From Flavobacterium granuli (GTDB lineage Bacteria; Bacteroidota; Bacteroidia; Flavobacteriales; Flavobacteriaceae): DNA of 64,000 nt. Where the stretch lies: positions 85,468 through 149,467 of the forward strand of contig NZ_FQWO01000011.1 of the NCBI RefSeq assembly GCF_900129705.1, written 5' to 3'. The stretch's first letter is position 1. Every line of letters begins with the position of its first letter. Below, one piece after another: positions 28,374 to 37,930 of this stretch. The notes beneath the pieces are model-generated. The model did not search any database. It was given only the letters and a program-made list of their open reading frames with translations, and was not told the origin of the DNA. The translations under genes and the position numbers were made by a program.

Positions 28374-29840
28374 ATGAAAAAACTAATATATATAGTAATG
28401 TTACTGCCGTTTTTTGGTTGTAGTAATTTTTTAGACGAAGTAGATCAGGATAAATTAGTGCCTGAAAAAACAGACCAATTTGCAGCATTGCTCCTTAAAG
28501 AATTTAATGCTGAATACCCTATTTTTAGAACCGTTGATTATATGACGGATAATATGATAGAAGATCCAAAAGCTTTATCATCTGCCAAAAATAGTATGAA
28601 AACAACATTTACATGGCAACGTGAGATAGAAATTGATGAAGAAGGAAACCAATTGTCTACTATCAACGATGCATGGCAAAAAATGTACGAAGATGTAGCT
28701 ATTGCCAACTATGTGTTGAATTTAATTGATGGAGCCGATGGAACGCAAGAGGAAAAGGATTTTATAAAAGGTGAAGCTTATTTCATTAGGGCTATGTCTT
28801 ATTTTAATTTAGTTAACTTGTACGGACAGCCTTATAATTCGGCAACAGCCAATGCTGAGCTTGGAGTCCCTCTGAGAGAAGGAATTGGTGTAGAAGTTAG
28901 TTATTCAAGAAATACCGTTGCAGAATGTTATGCTTTTATAGAAAGTGATCTTACGAATGCAAAACAGTTAATTCAAAAAAGTGGACTGGTTAAATCAAAA
29001 TGGCATCCATCATCGGCAAGCTGTGATTTATTGATGTCGCGAGTAAAACTGTATCAGGCAAAATGGGATGAGACTATAAGTAATGCCAACGCCGTAATAG
29101 CAAAAGCAGGCTTATCTAGAATGACCGCAAACGTGCCTTTTATTACAGCTGGAAATAGTGAAGTGCTGTACTCTTATTATACAGTAGCTCCATTGATGAA
29201 ATTGATTAGTTCTGGATTCGGAACTCCGACTGTGGCATACACTGTAGCAGAATATTATGCCAATAAAGAACTTATCAATTTATATGACGCTAATGATAAT
29301 CGAAAAGATTCGTTTTTTAAAGCTTTTGATGATGGAACAGGACGTTTTTATTATCGTACAAAAAAATATGAACCTAATTACTTCACTAGTATGGGCTATG
29401 CCAATTTTAGGGTTGCCGAGGCCTATCTTAACAGAGCCGAAGCCTATGCACAGAAAGGAGATGTTGCAAATGCGATTAATGATATTAAAGCATTGCAAGC
29501 ATCACGTTATAGTAATGTTTCAGGAATTGTTTACCCAACTGACCCACAAGAGGTTTTAAAATATGTTCTAACTGAAAGACGTAAAGAATTGTGTTTTGAA
29601 GATCACCACCGTTGGTTTGACTTAAGACGAATGAAAAATCGTCCGGAAATAAAACATGTCTTTAGCTTGGTAGGTGATGATGGACGAAAAATAGGTACAG
29701 AGACCTATACTCTGTTTTCTGATGATAAAAATTATACTTTACCTATTCCTTTAAAGGAACGTGAAAATAATCCTATTATTAGAAATAATGAGAGATATGA
29801 GAAAATACCTTCAATTGATAATGTGATTATCATAAATTAG
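28374..29840 (+). CDS. SusD/RagB surface lipoprotein
   Basis: A SusD-family lid protein for the SusC transporter. ATG at 28374 is preferred to 28350 because it places the lipobox LLPFFGC correctly behind MKKLIYIVM, giving 488 residues with the lipidated cysteine near residue 17. TPR helices and the conserved terminal region are present (LTERRKELCFEDHHRWFDLRR near residue 410, then YTLPIPLKERENNP). It starts 43 bases after susC. Together they form the usual outer-membrane uptake complex in which SusD opens and closes over the barrel. Confidence 0.94.
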   Translation: MKKLIYIVMLLPFFGCSNFLDEVDQDKLVPEKTDQFAALLLKEFNAEYPIFRTVDYMTDNMIEDPKALSSAKNSMKTTFTWQREIEIDEEGNQLSTINDAWQKMYEDVAIANYVLNLIDGADGTQEEKDFIKGEAYFIRAMSYFNLVNLYGQPYNSATANAELGVPLREGIGVEVSYSRNTVAECYAFIESDLTNAKQLIQKSGLVKSKWHPSSASCDLLMSRVKLYQAKWDETISNANAVIAKAGLSRMTANVPFITAGNSEVLYSYYTVAPLMKLISSGFGTPTVAYTVAEYYANKELINLYDANDNRKDSFFKAFDDGTGRFYYRTKKYEPNYFTSMGYANFRVAEAYLNRAEAYAQKGDVANAINDIKALQASRYSNVSGIVYPTDPQEVLKYVLTERRKELCFEDHHRWFDLRRMKNRPEIKHVFSLVGDDGRKIGTETYTLFSDDKNYTLPIPLKERENNPIIRNNERYEKIPSIDNVIIIN

Positions 29841-29876
29841 GGGGATGAAGCCATTAATTATAAATAAATTTATATT

Positions 29877-30980
29877 ATGAAAAAAATATGTTTGCTATAT
29901 GGAGTACTTTTAAGTACTGTTTTTGTAGCTTGTCAAGGAGAGGAGGATTTGACCGCTTCTCTTAAAGATGTCGATAGAGTTGCCACACAAATCGATTTGT
30001 CAAAACCTATTGTCAAAGATTTAAAAGATAATTTTAATCTGGGTTTATTGTACGAATACAATGCCACATTAGATTTTGTTTATTCAGCAGAAACCGCTGC
30101 AGCGGCCACAAAATGGGCAGCTGTTGAAATACCTCAAATAAAAAGTAACTTCCTTGATGCCAATGGTAATTTCCCTGCAGAAAACACAGCGGCCTATCAG
30201 ACGCGTGTAGATGCAGCCTTGACTTTTGTTAACGAATCATTATTCAAATATTTCAAACCAAATAGTTTTATTGCTTCCAAAATGCCTTATAAGGTATTAT
30301 TAAGCGAGTCAATTTATGCAGGACAAGATGTTTTGCAGGAGCCAATCTCAGAGTCTGACTCAAGGATTAGTTCTACTGGGCAATTCGACTTATATTCAGT
30401 CTATAATAGACATTCGATTGTGATTAATGTTAATGAGGACATTATTAATGCAACGACTAATAAAGTTAAAAATGATAATTTTTATGTCTTTTTGTCTCGT
30501 ATTATGGATATGCATAATTTGTATGATCTTGTACCTAAAGAATTTTATGAAGAAAAAGCTCCTTATTATGGTCAGATAATGGAAACAAGTTATCGTGCAG
30601 AATTAAATAAGGGGCCAGAAAAAACAATTCAGATTATCGATAAAAACTGGTTTTTTTCAAAAGGTTTTATTGATGCCAAATATTTTTTTAATGGTCGTAT
30701 AGGTTTAGGGACAGTTACTGTGAACAAAGATGAGCTTGGAAATACAATAAGTCCTGCTTTGAAGTATGACAAAGGACTCAGACCAACTTATTCATTTGTT
30801 TCCGGGCTAAAGAAAGATGTGCGTAGCTATCTGAATGAAATGATTCATCGCAACGCTACCGAAATCAATGCTTTCCCTGCTGTAACAAAAAATAACATGC
30901 GATTGCTAATTAACATGTTTCAGGGATGGGGGGGTGATATAGTAGCATTCAATCCTGCTTTGCAAGTGTTAATGAATTAA
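29877..30980 (+). CDS. SusCD-associated lipoprotein, resembling zinc metallohydrolase lipoproteins but lacking HExxH
   Basis: A 367-residue lipoprotein (lipobox VFVACQGEE, Cys near residue 19) encoded 36 bases after susD. Its size, position and parts such as NWFFSKGFID recall the substrate-import-associated zinc metallohydrolase lipoproteins that often follow SusCD genes. The expected HExxH zinc motif is not there: the corresponding stretch reads FLSRIMDMHNLYDL. If related, it is a non-catalytic member, perhaps a peptide-binding surface protein. The family link is by overall impression and would need a profile search. It is expected to be coexpressed with SusC and SusD. Confidence 0.5.
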   Translation: MKKICLLYGVLLSTVFVACQGEEDLTASLKDVDRVATQIDLSKPIVKDLKDNFNLGLLYEYNATLDFVYSAETAAAATKWAAVEIPQIKSNFLDANGNFPAENTAAYQTRVDAALTFVNESLFKYFKPNSFIASKMPYKVLLSESIYAGQDVLQEPISESDSRISSTGQFDLYSVYNRHSIVINVNEDIINATTNKVKNDNFYVFLSRIMDMHNLYDLVPKEFYEEKAPYYGQIMETSYRAELNKGPEKTIQIIDKNWFFSKGFIDAKYFFNGRIGLGTVTVNKDELGNTISPALKYDKGLRPTYSFVSGLKKDVRSYLNEMIHRNATEINAFPAVTKNNMRLLINMFQGWGGDIVAFNPALQVLMN

Positions 30981-31143
30981 TCTTAAATTACTAAAAGCTT
31001 CAATTATGAAAGGAGCATAACCGATAATTGGTCGCAATTGAAAATCATCGAATACTAAAACAAAATAATAAACGATGAGAGAAACACCAATAATGATATG
31101 CGAATTACTTAGGATCTTAAAAAAAAACAATAAATAGTAACAT

Positions 31144-32622
31144 ATGAAAAAAATAATTTATATAGTAACATTTGCTATCATGGCAATGTTATTGCTTCAT
31201 GCCTGCCAAAAAGATCCAATCTTCCCGGATCCGGGATTCGAAATTGGAGATCAGCGTGCAGAAGTTCGTCGTGACACGGCCGATTTTTATAATATAAAAA
31301 TGAAAATGAATGTGCCAAACGGTGTGAAACTTATTGAATTGTTGGACGCAGTCAATTTTAATGTAGTCGACGAAGTACATGATTATGACGGACAAAAGAA
31401 CTTTAATTTCAATTATCAGGTGGATTTAAGATCTTTTGATAAGGATACGGTATTGAACTACATTATTAAAGTGACAGATAAAGATTTACGCAGCTTTAAC
31501 CAAGGAATTCGAATTGCGGTTAAGCAGTTCTCTTTTCCTGAAATTAAATTGGTAGGAGGAACAAATCTGGCTGTTGTGGCACCTTCCTATTATGTTAAAG
31601 GTTTGGTCAGCTGTGGACTTAATAATATAAGTTCTATTAAGATTTTATTTGAAGGGAATGAACAATATTCTTTCACCCCGTCTAGCCCAATTAAAGAAAT
31701 GCCATTGAAGAAAATTGTCTTTCTGGGTAATTTGCAGCCGGATACTGATTACCACATTGATATCATAATTAAAGATGATAAGGGACAGGAATCAACCACT
31801 ACTATTACTGTTCGAAAAGGAGCCAATATAAAGAAACCTCGTCGAATCATTTTCCGTAGACTTGATAATAATATCATCAATATGGATCTTATTTACAATC
31901 CAACTACCGGTAATTTATCTACATTAGATTATAAATTTTCGAATGGGATTTTATTCCGTCACGAGTTTAATTATAACGCTTTGAATATGGTAGATAAACT
32001 GGTTTATAAAAACTATGGAGCAGATGGAGTAAAAGTATCAGAGCAAAAAGTATTTTATAACTATGTTGCAGGTACTAAAAAATTGTCAACTATTGAAAAC
32101 CAAATAACTTCATTTTTTGCCGACGGTTCAACTGTTGAGGGGGCCAAAACCACTGATTATAAAAATTTTGTCTATAGAGCAGATGGAAGTGTATCATCAT
32201 TCTTTAAAACAGCAACAGTGAGCAATATCTATTATTCTGACCCTTTTGGTTTGGGAGAACAAATATTTGGTGAGTATTGGCAAAATATGAAAGCTTATCA
32301 AGTAGCTGATGATTTGAGAAGACAGCATAGGGTAGATTATGATCCTATTTTGTTGCCTACTTATATTGAAGGCTTCCCCCCTTTTGCAGAAACGACATCT
32401 GTTTTATCTACTATATTTAACGATCTCTTTTGGAGTAAATATATCATGACCAGCACAGTTCATACAAGTTCGAGATATATTTCTACTTATTTAGAAGAAC
32501 CTGCTTATAGTTATGAGACTGATGCAGAGGGAACTCTTGTCAGTGTAACGAAGACTTATAGAGGGAGTAGCATTTCTAGTAATATAGGAAAGTCTGAAAC
32601 ATTTACTTTTATCTACGATTAA
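31144..32622 (+). CDS. Surface lipoprotein of the SusCD locus, unknown family
   Basis: A 492-residue lipoprotein (lipobox LLLHACQKD, Cys near residue 21). Residues about 35-225 look like two beta-sandwich (Ig or fibronectin-like) modules, the first ending FNQGIRIAVKQFSFPE, the second VRKGANIKKP. The rest is rich in Tyr and Asn with YD-repeat-like phrases (LDYKFSNGILFRHEFNYNALNMV). This is the order seen in many SusE/SusF-like surface binding proteins, but I do not recognise a named family. A 163-base gap separates it from the previous gene, and a strong terminator follows, so it probably closes the fecR-susCD unit. Confidence 0.65.
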   Translation: MKKIIYIVTFAIMAMLLLHACQKDPIFPDPGFEIGDQRAEVRRDTADFYNIKMKMNVPNGVKLIELLDAVNFNVVDEVHDYDGQKNFNFNYQVDLRSFDKDTVLNYIIKVTDKDLRSFNQGIRIAVKQFSFPEIKLVGGTNLAVVAPSYYVKGLVSCGLNNISSIKILFEGNEQYSFTPSSPIKEMPLKKIVFLGNLQPDTDYHIDIIIKDDKGQESTTTITVRKGANIKKPRRIIFRRLDNNIINMDLIYNPTTGNLSTLDYKFSNGILFRHEFNYNALNMVDKLVYKNYGADGVKVSEQKVFYNYVAGTKKLSTIENQITSFFADGSTVEGAKTTDYKNFVYRADGSVSSFFKTATVSNIYYSDPFGLGEQIFGEYWQNMKAYQVADDLRRQHRVDYDPILLPTYIEGFPPFAETTSVLSTIFNDLFWSKYIMTSTVHTSSRYISTYLEEPAYSYETDAEGTLVSVTKTYRGSSISSNIGKSETFTFIYD

Positions 32623-32724
32623 AGAGTTGGTTATTTAAAAGTATTTATTAAATGATTATAAATTTTTTCCCCTATCATTAATTATTTTGAATTAGTAACT
32701 GATTTTTTTTATAGAGGATTATGT

Positions 32725-32761
32725 AGAGGGTTGTTTTTTGCTATTCAACCCTCTTTTTTTT
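32725..32761 (+). terminator. Rho-independent terminator closing the SusCD unit
   Basis: AGAGGGTTG (32725-32733) pairs exactly with CAACCCTCT (32746-32754), followed by seven T. It ends only about 12 bases before the dsbD start codon, so dsbD either depends on read-through or has a promoter overlapping the hairpin. Confidence 0.88.
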
Positions 32762-32773
32762 AAAATTTAACCC

Positions 32774-34849
32774 ATGAAAAAGAATGTATTTGTACTAAGC
32801 TTTTTTTTATTGTTTTCAATATTTGTAAAGGCCCAAGTATACAATCCTGTAAAATGGAAAACGAGTGTCGAAAAAATTTCGGACACCGAATTTGAATTAA
32901 TAGCCAAAGCCACTATAGAAAGCGGATGGCATTTGTACAGTCAAACAGTTGCTGCAGGAGGACCAATCCCAACTCGTTTTACTTTTCCTAAAAAAACCGA
33001 TTTCCAATTGCTTGGAGGCGTAAAAGAAGATAAAGGAAAAACGGTCAATGACCCCGTATTTGAAATGCAAATCAAGTTTTTTGAAAAAGAAGCCACTTTC
33101 AAGCAACGAATCAAGGTTATTGCTAGCAAACCATTTCAAGTAAAAGCCGAAGTGGAATTTATGGTTTGCGATGATACAAATTGTCTACCTCCAACCTATG
33201 AGGATTTAATTTTCAGTATTACCCCTGTTGCCGGTGCCGGAGTCAGCACGACCAAAACTACGATTCCCGTTGTAACAGCAGCAGATAAAAATTCAGCAAC
33301 GACGGTCGAAAAAGTAGCACAAGTTGATACGAGCTCGGTAGCGGTAGAAAATGATACAGTAACGACGGTTCAAGAGCTAACAGCTCCTGTAAAATCAGCC
33401 GAAGACAGAACCCCAAATAGTAGAGAAGAATCCAAGAGTTTATGGACTATTTTTATATTGTCATTTTTCTCGGGTTTCGCGGCATTGCTCACGCCTTGCG
33501 TTTTTCCGATGATTCCCATGACGGTGAGCTTTTTTACCAAACAAAGTAAAACCAAATCTGAAGGAATTAGAAAAGCTGTTTTTTATGGACTTTCCATCAT
33601 CGCCATTTATATTTTTCTGGGAGCAGTGGTTACTTGGGCTTTTGGGGCCGATTCGCTTAATGCGCTTTCGACGAATGTTTGGTTTAACCTCGTGTTTTTT
33701 TTACTGCTATTAGTTTTTGCCTTTTCGTTCCTGGGAGCTTTCGAGATTATGTTGCCTAGTTCATTGGCTAATAAAGTAGACAATCAGGCAGATAAAGGAG
33801 GAATAATAGGAATAGTATTCATGGCTTTAGCTCTGGCAATCGTCTCATTTTCATGTACAGGCCCTATCGTTGGGACTTTATTGGTAGAGGCAGCCTCAAG
33901 AGGCGGAATCGCTCCATTTGTGGGGATGTTTGGTTTCTCTTTGGCTTTGGCCTTACCTTTTACCTTGTTTGCTGCTTTTCCGGGCTGGTTGAATTCGTTA
34001 CCAAAATCGGGCGGCTGGTTGAATACCGTGAAAGTTTTTTTAGGCTTTCTTGAGTTGGCTTTGGCTTTCAAGTTTTTATCGAATGCTGATTTAGTTTTAC
34101 AATTGCATTGGCTGGAACGTGAAACCTTTTTGGCTATCTGGATTGGTATTTTTGGAACCTTGGCCTTTTATTTATTTGGAAAAATACAATTGCCTCATGA
34201 TAGTCCCTTGACGCATATTAGTGTGGGAAGATTAAGTCTTGGGATTATCGTTTTATCGTTTACGATTTACTTAATTCCCGGTATTTGGGGTGCTCCTTTA
34301 AAGATGATAAGTGGTTTTCCGCCACCGTTGAATTATAGCGAAATGCCTAATGGTATTGGGGGAGGTTCTGTATCAAAAGAAGGGGCATCGGTTTTGCCGG
34401 AAGGCGCTGAGTTTGGTCCTCATAATATTGTTGCATTTACCGATTATGACCAAGGAATGGCATATGCCAAGAAAATAGGAAAACCTGCTATGATTGATTT
34501 TACAGGGCATGCTTGTGTGAACTGTAGAAAAATGGAAGACAAAGTTTGGTCAGATGAGCAAGTCCAAAAAATATTAAATGGTGATTTGGTTTTAATTTCT
34601 TTGTATGTAGATGATAAAAGAGAACTTCCAGAAAGTGAGAGAGTAGTTTCTAAATTGACAGGGAAGAAAATTAAGTATATTGGACAAAAATGGAGCGAAT
34701 TCCAAACTATTACTTATAAAACAAATGCCCAGCCATTTTATGTTTTGGTTGATCATGAGGGTAAAAAGTTAAATGAACCAACTGCTTATAATCCTAATGT
34801 CGAAGAGTATTTAACTTGGTTAAAAGAGGGATTAGCTCTTTTTAAATAG
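32774..34849 (+). CDS. dsbD: Thiol:disulfide interchange protein DsbD
   Basis: A 691-residue three-domain electron shuttle that carries reducing equivalents from cytoplasmic thioredoxin to periplasmic thiol proteins. Signal peptide (ends near VKAQV, residue 21) is followed by an N-terminal DsbD-alpha immunoglobulin-like domain with a Cys pair in FMVCDDTNCLPP (about 135-143). After a low-complexity linker come eight membrane segments with the reactive cysteines in LLTPCVFPM and FSCTGPIVG. The C-terminal thioredoxin-like domain has HACVNCRKM (C581, C584). All redox cysteines are kept. Its neighbours encode three periplasmic CGPC thioredoxin-fold proteins, which are plausible electron acceptors. 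Confidence 0.93.
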   Translation: MKKNVFVLSFFLLFSIFVKAQVYNPVKWKTSVEKISDTEFELIAKATIESGWHLYSQTVAAGGPIPTRFTFPKKTDFQLLGGVKEDKGKTVNDPVFEMQIKFFEKEATFKQRIKVIASKPFQVKAEVEFMVCDDTNCLPPTYEDLIFSITPVAGAGVSTTKTTIPVVTAADKNSATTVEKVAQVDTSSVAVENDTVTTVQELTAPVKSAEDRTPNSREESKSLWTIFILSFFSGFAALLTPCVFPMIPMTVSFFTKQSKTKSEGIRKAVFYGLSIIAIYIFLGAVVTWAFGADSLNALSTNVWFNLVFFLLLLVFAFSFLGAFEIMLPSSLANKVDNQADKGGIIGIVFMALALAIVSFSCTGPIVGTLLVEAASRGGIAPFVGMFGFSLALALPFTLFAAFPGWLNSLPKSGGWLNTVKVFLGFLELALAFKFLSNADLVLQLHWLERETFLAIWIGIFGTLAFYLFGKIQLPHDSPLTHISVGRLSLGIIVLSFTIYLIPGIWGAPLKMISGFPPPLNYSEMPNGIGGGSVSKEGASVLPEGAEFGPHNIVAFTDYDQGMAYAKKIGKPAMIDFTGHACVNCRKMEDKVWSDEQVQKILNGDLVLISLYVDDKRELPESERVVSKLTGKKIKYIGQKWSEFQTITYKTNAQPFYVLVDHEGKKLNEPTAYNPNVEEYLTWLKEGLALFK

Positions 34850-34903
34850 TAATTCTAATTTTCTGTACTGATTCAGGAATTGAATTTCTGAACTCTAAGA
34901 CAT

Positions 34904-34946
34904 AAAAAAAGCCGCGTTCTCTTTCGCCATTGAGAGCGTGGTTTTT
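34904..34946. terminator. Bidirectional terminator between dsbD and the polymerase fragment
   Basis: CCGCGTTCTC (34912-34921) pairs with GAGAGCGTGG (34932-34941) using two G-T pairs. A runs precede it and T runs follow it, so it can serve both the dsbD transcript and the minus-strand fragment. Confidence 0.8.
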
Positions 34947-34995
34947 GGTGTATTTAGACTGTGGATATACAAATAAAAATTAAGCTATCTTTTAA

Positions 34996-35589
34996 TTATT
35001 TATTTTTTGTATCTAGTGGTAAGTAATAATCGTTAGTTGTATTCATTTTCTGCCTTGGCAGATTAATCTCATGTCCGTGAGGGTATGGTGCGCGATTTGT
35101 GCTGCTCACATCTTCCTTGATTTGTTGTTGGGTTTTGTATTGATCCTTGGCATCCATATAACGAGGATTAGGAACAAAAGGCATCTTTGCCATTTTTGAG
35201 ATGGTTAGCATTGGAAAATGATAATCTACTTCTACAGTACCTAATAACAAATAACAGCCACCCCCTTGAAAAGGGAATTTTAGTAGGTTATCAGGAAAAT
35301 GCACCGTATCAAAATAAGTTCCTTCGTTATCGATCCAAGTACCGAAATACATATTCCCCTTTGTGGTGGGGACTTGCTTGCGCGAAATCAGATAGGCCAA
35401 CATCTTCACTTGCTTTTTATGATGACTGATTAAATCTTTGGCCATGACCTCTCCGCGGTATTTGGTTTGCAGTAAATCAAATACGGTACAGGAAACGGGA
35501 AACCTCATCAGATACAAGCGCTCTGATATTGATCTGGCTTTAATCAATATTAATGCTAAAAAATAATAGTCATGAGCCGTCCATTTCAA
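34996..35589 (-). pseudogene. C-terminal fragment of a DnaE-type DNA polymerase alpha subunit
   Basis: The frame encodes the last domain of a short Bacteroidota DnaE-like polymerase, whose full length is about 1000 residues. Recognisable parts are FPVSCTVFDLL, then KYRGEVMAKDL, and an OB-fold with GTWIDNEGTYFDTVHFPDNL, ending MAKMPFVPNPRYMD. The polymerase active sites are absent. The frame starts with no good start codon (TTG at 35589) and overlaps the start of the next gene on the other strand. It is the stump of a gene cut by the junction of the island that begins here. This DnaE type usually accompanies an error-prone Y-family polymerase and a LexA-like regulator. Confidence 0.75.
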
Positions 35590-35844
35590 GAAAGACTGAC
35601 CAATATCGAAAAACGCCTGGAAGAACTCACTAAGTTAATTGCCAAAAAGCAGGAAAATATTTTCGATAAAGTAATTATTGATAATGACGAATTCCAAAGA
35701 CTGTTCAAAATCAGTCCCGGTACCGCTGCCAACTGGAGAGAACAAGGTTTAATTGCTTATATCCAAATTAATCATAAGATTATCTATAAGATTAAAGACA
35801 TCAACAAAATGCTCGATGACAATTATAGAGCGTTCAAAAAATAG
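35572..35844 (+). CDS. Excisionase-like helix-turn-helix protein
   Basis: A 90-residue DNA-binding protein. The N-terminal third is a short coiled coil (RLTNIEKRLEELTKLIAKKQE). The rest is a winged HTH of the HTH_17 type (FQRLFKISPGTAANWREQGLIAYIQINHKIIYKIKDINKML). Such proteins serve as excisionases or replication regulators in Bacteroidota integrative elements and plasmids. It starts at the island edge, overlapping the broken polymerase fragment on the other strand, and lies 28 bases before the primase/helicase gene, which supports a role in element replication or excision. Confidence 0.8.
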   Translation: MSRPFQERLTNIEKRLEELTKLIAKKQENIFDKVIIDNDEFQRLFKISPGTAANWREQGLIAYIQINHKIIYKIKDINKMLDDNYRAFKK

Positions 35845-35871
35845 CTGTTTAACCTACCTAAACTTGCCAGA

Positions 35872-37926
35872 ATGAGCATCACAAAAGAAAGCATTTTAGC
35901 CAAGGTAAATTCCTATGAAATCCTCAATTATTATCTGAAACCATTTCATAATTCCGACCGATTATTGGCTGCTAAAAACATCAGCAATCCGTTTTTGACC
36001 CAAAGCCAGGAAACACCCTCTTTTAATATTTTTCCATCTATGGGATCAGGGGAGTGGAGGTACAAAGATTTCGCCACTGGCGACGACGGCAGTTGTTTTG
36101 ACCTGGTCATGAAACTTCAAAACAAATCATTTCCGGAAGCTTTGGAAGTTATAAATAACGATCTGAACTTATTTATAGAAAGGAATTCGTCAGAAGATGA
36201 ACAAAGGATTCCCAAAAAGAGGAGCGAAGTGGCCAAATCATTTTCGATAGTAAAAAGAGCATTTACCCAAAACGAATTGGACTTTTGGGCTAAATTCAAA
36301 ATTGATTTTGACACCTTGACCAGATACAAGGTCTCAGCAGTGGCAAAATTCAATACCCTCAGTAAATCCGGTCATCCCTATGAAGTGCTAAGCAGCGAAA
36401 CCAAATTCATTTTTGCTTACGAAAATGAGAATTGGACTAAACTATACAAGCCTTTCGATGAGAAAAAATACAAATTCCATTATCTGGGAGATAAAGAGCC
36501 CGGCTTTATGTTTGGCTGGAACCAACTTCCATCTGAGGCTGAAATTGTTTTTATTACCGGCGGCGAGAAAGATGTAATGTGTCTGGCGGCCCAGGGATAT
36601 AATGCCTTTAGTCTCAACAGCGAAACAGCAACTCTGAAAACGGAAATCGCGACCGAATTAAGACAACGCTTTAAAAAAGTGATTGTCTTGTATGACAATG
36701 ACCAAACGGGTCTGAAACAATCCCAAATCCTTTCCGTTACCCACGGATTCTATCGAATAGTCCTGCCGGAAATGGCGAATAATGGAAAAGATATTTCAGA
36801 TTATTTCAGTACTGCTGCAGCCGTAGAAGAATTCGAAACCTTAATCAATTCTTCTTTGATGGTACCGGCCTCCGAACCACTAAATACCGAAAAGACAATC
36901 TTCAATGCCGTCGAATTGATGGCTATGGGAAATGTGGAACCCCAATACCTGATGGAACCCATTTTCCCCCAAAAAGGCTCAGCCGTACTAGCGGGTAAAC
37001 CCGACACCGGCAAAAGCCAATTTGCCCGCCAACTTTGCATTCAGATTGCTTTGGGATTACAAGATTTTATAGATTTCAAAATCAACCCCGTTCACAGTAA
37101 GGCCGTTTATGTGGCAACCGAAGACAACTTGGAAGCGACAAGATTCCTGTTAAACAAACAAATGACTGGCCTTGGGAAAGAAGCCAAAGAAAACCTGCGC
37201 TTTATGTTTGCAGATACGATGGGGCAGGAGGAAATCTTATCAGAACTGGACAAAGCCCTGACAGCAGAACCCGTCGATTTGGTGGTGATTGACAGTTTCG
37301 GTGATATTTTCAAAGGGGGCGACAGCAACAACAATATGGCGATGCGTAACACCGTGAAAACCTTTGATAAAATTGCCAAAAATCACAATTGCCTGATCCT
37401 GTTTGTGCACCACATCAACAAAGGAGCCTACCGCATTGCTCCGGGCCAGGAACACATTCAGGGCGGAGCCGGTCTGGTCCAAAAAGTAAGGTTGGCCATT
37501 CAACTCTCGGAAGGGGAGGGGAATACCAGATATTTCACGGTCGTAAAAGGAAATTATTGCCCCAAGGAATACAAACAGAATTCGTTAGAACTCAATTTCT
37601 CAGAAGAAACTTTTTTGTTTACCAATACAGGCCGAATGATACCTACCAATGAATTAGGAACACAACCCAATTTTGATAACAAGGAAGACAAGTACATTGA
37701 ATTAGAAGAAACCGCAGAAACTATATTTGCTAACAAATTAGTCTCTTATGGTAGCTTTGTGAAGCAATTTTGTGAAATCACAAGTAAAAGTGTTCCGACA
37801 GCTAAGAGGGCACATGCAAATTTGGTAAAGTTCGGATTAATAGAACAATGCAATGGTTCATATCGATTAACAAATCCGCTTACAAATGAAGAAGAAACCG
37901 ATCCTGACAGTGATATCCCTTTTTAG
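35872..37926 (+). CDS. Mobile-element primase/helicase (Toprim plus RepA-like ATPase)
   Basis: A 684-residue replication protein. The N-terminal 100 residues resemble a CHC2-type primase head without zinc cysteines (TPSFNIFPSMGSGEWRYKDF). A Toprim domain follows near 220-310 (ITGGEKDVMCLAAQGYNAF, VIVLYDNDQTG). Residues about 340-580 form a RecA-like RepA/AAA_25 ATPase with Walker A LAGKPDTGKSQFAR and Walker B LVVIDSFGDIF. A winged helix ends the protein. Codon use is richer in C and G than the operon after it, suggesting a different origin. Directly downstream are short tandem and inverted repeats that could be its origin of replication. Confidence 0.85.
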   Translation: MSITKESILAKVNSYEILNYYLKPFHNSDRLLAAKNISNPFLTQSQETPSFNIFPSMGSGEWRYKDFATGDDGSCFDLVMKLQNKSFPEALEVINNDLNLFIERNSSEDEQRIPKKRSEVAKSFSIVKRAFTQNELDFWAKFKIDFDTLTRYKVSAVAKFNTLSKSGHPYEVLSSETKFIFAYENENWTKLYKPFDEKKYKFHYLGDKEPGFMFGWNQLPSEAEIVFITGGEKDVMCLAAQGYNAFSLNSETATLKTEIATELRQRFKKVIVLYDNDQTGLKQSQILSVTHGFYRIVLPEMANNGKDISDYFSTAAAVEEFETLINSSLMVPASEPLNTEKTIFNAVELMAMGNVEPQYLMEPIFPQKGSAVLAGKPDTGKSQFARQLCIQIALGLQDFIDFKINPVHSKAVYVATEDNLEATRFLLNKQMTGLGKEAKENLRFMFADTMGQEEILSELDKALTAEPVDLVVIDSFGDIFKGGDSNNNMAMRNTVKTFDKIAKNHNCLILFVHHINKGAYRIAPGQEHIQGGAGLVQKVRLAIQLSEGEGNTRYFTVVKGNYCPKEYKQNSLELNFSEETFLFTNTGRMIPTNELGTQPNFDNKEDKYIELEETAETIFANKLVSYGSFVKQFCEITSKSVPTAKRAHANLVKFGLIEQCNGSYRLTNPLTNEEETDPDSDIPF

Positions 37927-37930
37927 TATC

